In this document: piece after piece, positions 59,596 to 64,000 of the stretch
Layout of the letters: each line of letters starts with the position of its first letter
Numbering within the stretch: position 1 is the stretch's first letter
Assembly (NCBI GenBank): GCA_947500035.1
Contig: CANMQP010000001.1
Location: 124,001-188,000 of the forward strand
Length of the DNA: 64,000 bases
Source of the DNA: an uncultured Kiloniellaceae bacterium
GTDB lineage: Bacteria; Pseudomonadota; Alphaproteobacteria; Kiloniellales; Kiloniellaceae
Direction of reading: 5' to 3'
The notes under the pieces: model-generated
Database searches by the model: none
What the model was told of the DNA's origin: nothing
What the model saw: only the letters and a program-made list of their open reading frames with translations
Position numbers and translations under genes: made by a program

Positions 59596-60468
59596 CTATT
59601 CCAGATTCTGTATCTGCTCGCGGAACTGCTCGATCGTTGCCTTGAGTTCCAGCCCGATCCGGGTCAGTTCCACATCCGAGGATTTTGAACAGAGCGTGTT
59701 GGCTTCACGGTTGAACTCCTGACACAGGAAGTCGAGCCGCCGGCCGCAAGGCCCCGCGTGGTTCAGGAGTTCCTGCGCCGCTTCAACATGTGAACGCAGA
59801 CGATCCAATTCCTCGCGGATATCGGCTTTGGTGATCAGGAGAGCCGCTTCCTGTGCGAGACGCTCTTCCGGCAGCGCCGGCGATGCTTCCAACAAGGCCG
59901 TGACCTGATCACGCAGTCGCGCCCTGAGTGCATCGGGCTGCACAGCCGCGAGATCGGCCGCGCTTGAAATCAGATCCGAAATGCGCTGCAGCATCGCGCA
60001 CACGACAGAGTCCAGGCGCAGTCCCTCTTCCTGGCGTGCCTCGCGTAACCTGGCGATGGCTGAAAAGAGGTCGCCTTTCATGGCCTCTTTCCGCGACTGA
60101 ATCTGCTCCTCGGTTTCCTCGTCCTCGACGGCCTCGATCACCCCGCGCAAGCCGAGCAAACCATCAAGCCGCGCCGGCGCACTGGGCACCTCGGTCTCCA
60201 GCTCCGCAATCACGTCCTTGATCTGGTCGAGAACCTCGCGGTTGATTTGGAAGCTCGTGTTTTGCTTGCCCATATCCAAAGACAGGTTCAACTGAAAGTT
60301 CCCTCTGGCAAAGGCCTCCGACATGGTCGAGCGGACGACCGGATCGAGATCCTCGTATCCATTCGGCAATCTGCAGCGGAGGTCCAGATTGCGGCCGTTA
60401 ACGCTCTTGATTTCCCACGACCAGGACGCAGAGCCGTCGCCGCCGTCTGCACGGGCGAACCCCGTCAT
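59596..60468 (-). CDS. YicC family endoribonuclease-like protein
   Basis: Protein of 290 residues from the ATG at 60468, which begins MTGFARADGGDGSASWSWEIKSVNGRNLDLRCRLPNG, the family's invariant start. The C-terminal LDFLCQEFNREANTLCSKS and ELKATIEQFREQIQNLE (DUF1732) are also typical. YicC of E. coli has been reported to act as an endoribonuclease. A longer frame to 60582 is not conserved. Gene pair yicC-gmk. Confidence 0.94.
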   Translation of the reverse strand: MTGFARADGGDGSASWSWEIKSVNGRNLDLRCRLPNGYEDLDPVVRSTMSEAFARGNFQLNLSLDMGKQNTSFQINREVLDQIKDVIAELETEVPSAPARLDGLLGLRGVIEAVEDEETEEQIQSRKEAMKGDLFSAIARLREARQEEGLRLDSVVCAMLQRISDLISSAADLAAVQPDALRARLRDQVTALLEASPALPEERLAQEAALLITKADIREELDRLRSHVEAAQELLNHAGPCGRRLDFLCQEFNREANTLCSKSSDVELTRIGLELKATIEQFREQIQNLE

Positions 60469-60649
60469 GCTGGACAGAACACCTGTATTTTCCGACACTC
60501 GATACGCCCCGATATGAATATGATTCCAATGCGCAGCCTTTATATACGCGGCGCTGCCCGACAACAACATCTGCCCCGACACCGCGAAACCCAGTTCCTG
60601 CGAAGCTTAGATACTGCGAAACTCAAACACTCAACGCTCCAAGGCCATC

Positions 60650-61411
60650 ATGCAAAACCCTAAATCGATCCTGATCACCGGCGCTTCCAGCGGAATCGGT
60701 GAGGCGCTCGCGCGCGAGTACGCAGCATCAGGCGTGCACCTGGCGCTCACCGGGCGTGACCCGAAGCGCCTGGAAGCTGTTGCAAGCGCGTGCCGCGAAG
60801 CCGGCGCTGACGTCACCACCTGCCTTCTAGATGTGCAGGATCGCAACGAACTGGGTGCCTGGACCCGTGAAGTTGACGCGACAGCGCCACTAGATCTCGT
60901 GATCGCCAATGCGGGCGTCTCCGCCGGCACTGGGCGGGCTGGCGAAACAGCGGAGCAGGCAAAACGGATCATGGCCATCAATGTCGACGGTGTTTTCAAC
61001 ACCATCCTGCCCGCCGTTGAGCAGATGAAAAACCGCCGTAGCGGGCAGGTCGCCATCATGTCTTCACTTGCCGGATTCCGTGGTTTTCCAGGCGCACCGG
61101 CCTACTGCGCAAGTAAGGCGGCCGTGCGCCTTTGGGGTGAGAGCCTGCGCGGCGAACTCTTTGCGCAGGGGATCGGTGTATCGGTGATCTGTCCCGGGTT
61201 CGTCCGCAGCCGGATGACGGCAGTCAACGAGTTCCCGATGCCGTTTCTGATGGACGCAGACCGCGCGGCGCGGATTATCCAGCGAGGCTTATCAAAGAAC
61301 CGTCCACGCATCGCCTTTCCCTTCAGGCTTTATGCCGTGGTCTGGACTCTGGCGTTACTACCCTCGGTGCTGATTGATCCCATTCTGCGCCGTCTGCCGC
61401 AAAAAACCTGA
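60650..61411 (+). CDS. Short-chain dehydrogenase/reductase
   Basis: Classical SDR of 253 residues. The nucleotide site is ILITGASSGIGEALAREYA, followed by NAGVSAG, the catalytic Ser in MSSLAGFRG and the intact YCASK motif. The C-terminus has an extra hydrophobic stretch (LYAVVWTLALLPSVLIDPIL) that may attach it to the membrane. This class acts on alcohols or ketones of unknown kind. It is read opposite to yicC and to the sensor kinase, so it interrupts the otherwise minus-strand mltG-yicC-gmk region. Confidence 0.92.
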   Translation: MQNPKSILITGASSGIGEALAREYAASGVHLALTGRDPKRLEAVASACREAGADVTTCLLDVQDRNELGAWTREVDATAPLDLVIANAGVSAGTGRAGETAEQAKRIMAINVDGVFNTILPAVEQMKNRRSGQVAIMSSLAGFRGFPGAPAYCASKAAVRLWGESLRGELFAQGIGVSVICPGFVRSRMTAVNEFPMPFLMDADRAARIIQRGLSKNRPRIAFPFRLYAVVWTLALLPSVLIDPILRRLPQKT

Positions 61412-61427
61412 CCGGCGTTTATGGCTT

Positions 61428-62942
61428 TCAGTTTGCGACAGCGTTGGAGGCGAGTGAGATCTTGACCTCGGTCCCCTGCCCCGGTTCCGACTGAAGCTGA
61501 AAGTCGCCGCCGAGAAGCTTGGTGAACTCGGCTATCAGTGGCAGACCCAGGCCCGACCCCCGGTATTTGGAAGAGAGACCGTTTCGGATCTGACCGAAAG
61601 GCTTCATAATTTTCTCGAGGTCCTCGCGTGCGATCCCGATGCCGGTATCCTTTACCTCGATGACCAGTTGGTTGGATTCATCGCAAGAAATCCGGAGCGT
61701 AACCAAGCCATCGGCAGGTGTGAACTTCACTGCATTGGATAGCATGTTCAGGATGATCTGTTTGATCACGCGAGGGTCGCTTTCTATCGGCGGCAGATTC
61801 GGATCGACCTCTCTCTTGAGCGCAACACCCGCTTTTTCCGCCTCACCGCGGATCAGATCGCAACACTCAACGGTCAGCTTATCGACATCGAGATCCTGTT
61901 TATGCAGCTCAAACTCTCCGGCCTCAATCCTATTCATGTCCAGCAGGTCATTGATCAAAGTCAGCAGATGCTGGCCACTCTGGTGAATATCCGAGGCATA
62001 TTCAATGTAGCGCGGCTTATCAATCGTACCCAGCGCCTGGGTCTTGATCATCTCGGAAAATCCAATAATGGCATTCAGTGGTGTGCGGAGCTCGTGACTG
62101 ACGTTGGAGAGAAAGACGGTTTTTGAGGCATTAGCCTCTTCGGCGGCTTGCTTCTCCTTTGCAAGGATGTGCTTTTCCGCTTCCTGGAGGTCGGCGAGCC
62201 TTTGCTCATCCCTTACAAAGCGCTGAACTTTAAGATAGAGGAAACCGAGCACGCAGAGAATCGCACCAACGGAACCCAGCAGCATCAGGTAGTACCCTGA
62301 ATTTCCGAATGGATCGATCGGCGGCAAAAACAGAGCGACACTTTGAACCCCGCGTATATCGCCAACCTGCCAATCGGTTTTGGGGCTGTCCTCATGACTG
62401 TTGTGACAGGCGACACAGCTCTCGGTCATCGTCACCGGAACTGCGTGCCGTAACACATCTTTCTGATCAATCGTGGTTAGCTGTGTGTAGCTGGCGTTGT
62501 CTCCGCTGCTCAAGGCCTCCAAAGCCGTGCGTTCGAATTCATCTCTCGGGCCACCGTCCGCGCGGGTCACAAAGGGATAATCGCTGTAAAAGCGAAAACC
62601 GGTCTCCAATCGGCGAGAGGAAAGCTCCCGCCCAAGCTCGATGGCCAGGGTCGCCGGATTCGGGATCGAATCGGTTTCCTCCAAATAGCGGTGCGACGCC
62701 ATCACACCTGATTGACTCGCCCGCGTCACGACGACGGACGAGTAATACTCCCGGAAAGTGGTAATTGAATCCGCATAGGTCGAAGCCATAGCAACCGCGA
62801 CCTCTGAGCGAATGTGACGGCTTCCCTGAATGAGCACAAACGCGAGAATAGCTGCAGCGAGAACAACGTACGCAAAGAGTATGCTTTTGGGATAGCGGAG
62901 TAGATATAAAAACACTCTATGCCGCTGAGTCATGTGTATCAC
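61428..62942 (-). CDS. Membrane histidine kinase with Tll0287-like (DUF3365) c-heme sensor domain
   Basis: Membrane sensor kinase of 504 residues. Helix 1 (about 20-38) and helix 2 (about 218-238) flank a periplasmic domain. That domain resembles the Tll0287/DUF3365 family and contains a CVACH c-type heme motif (Cys176, Cys179, His180) just before its end. A short coiled coil follows, then the HisKA box FLSNVSHELRTPLNAIIGFSEM with phospho-His283 and a HATPase domain (NMLSNAVKF, DTGIGI, GSGLGL). The start is GTG at 62942 or ATG at 62933; neither has a clear ribosome-binding site. A receiver domain and a partner regulator are missing, so its output is unknown. Redox, gas or light sensing is inference. 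Confidence 0.9.
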   Translation of the reverse strand: MIHMTQRHRVFLYLLRYPKSILFAYVVLAAAILAFVLIQGSRHIRSEVAVAMASTYADSITTFREYYSSVVVTRASQSGVMASHRYLEETDSIPNPATLAIELGRELSSRRLETGFRFYSDYPFVTRADGGPRDEFERTALEALSSGDNASYTQLTTIDQKDVLRHAVPVTMTESCVACHNSHEDSPKTDWQVGDIRGVQSVALFLPPIDPFGNSGYYLMLLGSVGAILCVLGFLYLKVQRFVRDEQRLADLQEAEKHILAKEKQAAEEANASKTVFLSNVSHELRTPLNAIIGFSEMIKTQALGTIDKPRYIEYASDIHQSGQHLLTLINDLLDMNRIEAGEFELHKQDLDVDKLTVECCDLIRGEAEKAGVALKREVDPNLPPIESDPRVIKQIILNMLSNAVKFTPADGLVTLRISCDESNQLVIEVKDTGIGIAREDLEKIMKPFGQIRNGLSSKYRGSGLGLPLIAEFTKLLGGDFQLQSEPGQGTEVKISLASNAVAN

Positions 62943-63060
62943 CAGTAGAATCGTTTCAACACTAACGCTACAGCAACCGGAGTTACATTATGGTTAACGA
63001 CCGGTAATCATCGCAGGCAGGAAAAAACGGATTTGTCGAAATTCAAACTCTCGGGAACGC

Positions 63061-64000
63061 CTATTTGCCGCCCGATCTCTTAAATCTGCGCCACTTGGCA
63101 ACGTTTCTATTGTGTTGTTTTAGAGTCTTGGCAAAGGCATGGCCGCCTGTGCCGTCGGCAACAAAATACAGATAGCCGGTCGCTTCCGGATTCAGAACCG
63201 CCGCAAGGGCCGCACGTCCCGCATTGGCAATCGGTGCGGGCGGTAACCCGTTGATAACATAAGTATTATATGGGGATGGCTGTCTTAAGTCCCGACGGCT
63301 CAATTCACGCCCCAGCGGACGGACACCAAGGGTAATGCCATAGGTGACCGTGGGATCCGATTGCAGCCTCATCCCTTTGTTCAGCCGATTGACGAAAACG
63401 CCCGCAACGAGGGCACGTTCGTCGGCGACACCGGTCTCCTTCTCTACAATAGATGCGAGAATAACAGCTTCTTCGGGTGTTTTGATCGGCAGCCCCTCGG
63501 CCCTCGCCTCCCACAACTCCGACAGAACCTTATCCCGGGATGCCTTCATCCGCTCGAGAACAGACTGGCGGCTGTCGCCACGCCGGTAGTGATAGGTCTC
63601 CGGCAGCAAGGAACCCTCAGGCGGCACATCCTCCAAACTGCCTTCCAGGCCCTCCGCAGCCTCGATCAGGGCAACGGCTTCGTGGCTCGTGATCCCTTCG
63701 ACGATCGTCAGCCGGCGCACCACGACTTCGCCACTCGCGAGGATCTCCGCAGCGCCACGCATGGAGACCGCGGCCGGAAAGGCATACTCGCCGGCTTTGA
63801 GCGAGCGCGCCTGGCCGAGAACCCGGACACCGATCTGAAACAGGCGTTCGTCTTCAATGACGTTTTCGTCCTCGAGCAGCTGCGCAATCCCCGCTAGGCC
63901 GCTGCCTGCCGGAATGAAGACAATCGACTGCTCAGGTAAAGGGCCGGGCCGCTCGAAGCGATCCCGGCCCTCAAACCAGACAAAACTGGCAACGACAGCT
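63061..64000 (-). CDS. mltG: Endolytic transglycosylase MltG, 5' end cut by window edge
   Basis: Inner-membrane enzyme that cuts nascent peptidoglycan glycan strands and ends their growth. 312 residues lie inside the window and the frame stays open at the edge, so only a short N-terminal anchor is missing. It reads VASFVWFEG (anchor end), then a LysM-like region, then the YceG core: LPETYHYRRG, ILASIVEKETGVADE with the catalytic Glu, LQSDPTVTYGI, PSPYNTYVINGLPPAPIANAG. The usual downstream genes yicC and gmk are separated from it by a sensor kinase and an SDR. Confidence 0.94.
   Translation of the reverse strand, partial: AVVASFVWFEGRDRFERPGPLPEQSIVFIPAGSGLAGIAQLLEDENVIEDERLFQIGVRVLGQARSLKAGEYAFPAAVSMRGAAEILASGEVVVRRLTIVEGITSHEAVALIEAAEGLEGSLEDVPPEGSLLPETYHYRRGDSRQSVLERMKASRDKVLSELWEARAEGLPIKTPEEAVILASIVEKETGVADERALVAGVFVNRLNKGMRLQSDPTVTYGITLGVRPLGRELSRRDLRQPSPYNTYVINGLPPAPIANAGRAALAAVLNPEATGYLYFVADGTGGHAFAKTLKQHNRNVAKWRRFKRSGGK

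Noticed and set aside
62985-63020. CtrA-like site TTAACGACCGGTAA before the sensor kinase
   Set aside because: The spacing between half-sites does not fit TTAA-N7-TTAA, and only one half-site is complete.

Overview
This window is chromosomal DNA from an alphaproteobacterium, most likely of the Rhodospirillales/Kiloniellales kind. The evidence is the divK-pleD cell-cycle pair next to rpmG and dinB, an HdaA-type DnaA regulator, an EipB (DUF1849) envelope protein, a polymerase IV with an N-terminal Cys4 element, a 40-residue aa3-oxidase subunit IV, a fused PpiC-type SurA, and the order lptF-lptG-lptD-surA-pdxA-rsmA / gmk-yicC / mltG. The family placement is inference. Coding density is high and the DNA is GC-rich. 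I see no rRNA, tRNA, CRISPR array, prophage or insertion sequence.

Layout. 1-3.1 kb: an RND multidrug efflux permease (cut by the window edge) and its adaptor, minus strand. 3.4-6.5 kb: a secreted DUF547 protein, a GT-C membrane glycosyltransferase and a GT2 polyprenyl-phosphate sugar transferase. 6.5-9.1 kb: a DUF3291 protein, RuvX and a CaiB/BaiF CoA-transferase. 9.2-18.5 kb: a plus-strand run of pyrB, a metal-site-less dihydroorotase homologue, plsY, dprA, topA and rnr (RNase R). 18.7-21.5 kb: an S41 lipoprotein protease, a Nudix hydrolase and L33. 21.6-26 kb: divK-pleD (minus), a ROK sugar kinase and dinB. 26-30.1 kb: eipB, a 2-hydroxyacid dehydrogenase, a diguanylate cyclase behind a strong sigma-54-type promoter, and agmatine deiminase. 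30.4-38.4 kb: aspS, rnd, an M23 peptidase, ppx and ppk1. 38.5-43.3 kb: an SDR with a non-canonical active site, hdaA, a PerM transporter, a CDP-alcohol phosphotransferase and a DUF2066 protein, all minus. 43.4-50.8 kb: purM-purN, subunit IV, ndk, an ABC-F ATPase, a VOC protein, holC and pepA. 51.1-58.9 kb: lptF-lptG-lptD-surA-pdxA-rsmA. 58.9-64 kb: gmk, yicC, an SDR, a c-heme-type sensor kinase and mltG (cut by the edge).

How the genes work together. The window is mostly core housekeeping: outer-membrane assembly (LptF/G/D, SurA, EipB, MltG), chromosome control (HdaA, TopA, DprA, RuvX, HolC, DinB), purine and pyrimidine synthesis, polyphosphate turnover (Ppk1/Ppx) and c-di-GMP signalling (PleD plus a second cyclase). 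I did not find a large undescribed system. The best leads are small: a three-way-junction RNA-like element between pepA and lptF, a sensor kinase carrying a CxxCH heme motif inserted into a normally compact locus, a sigma-54 promoter driving a diguanylate cyclase, a purM with no canonical start codon, and four 14-bp tandem repeats running into the end of aguA.
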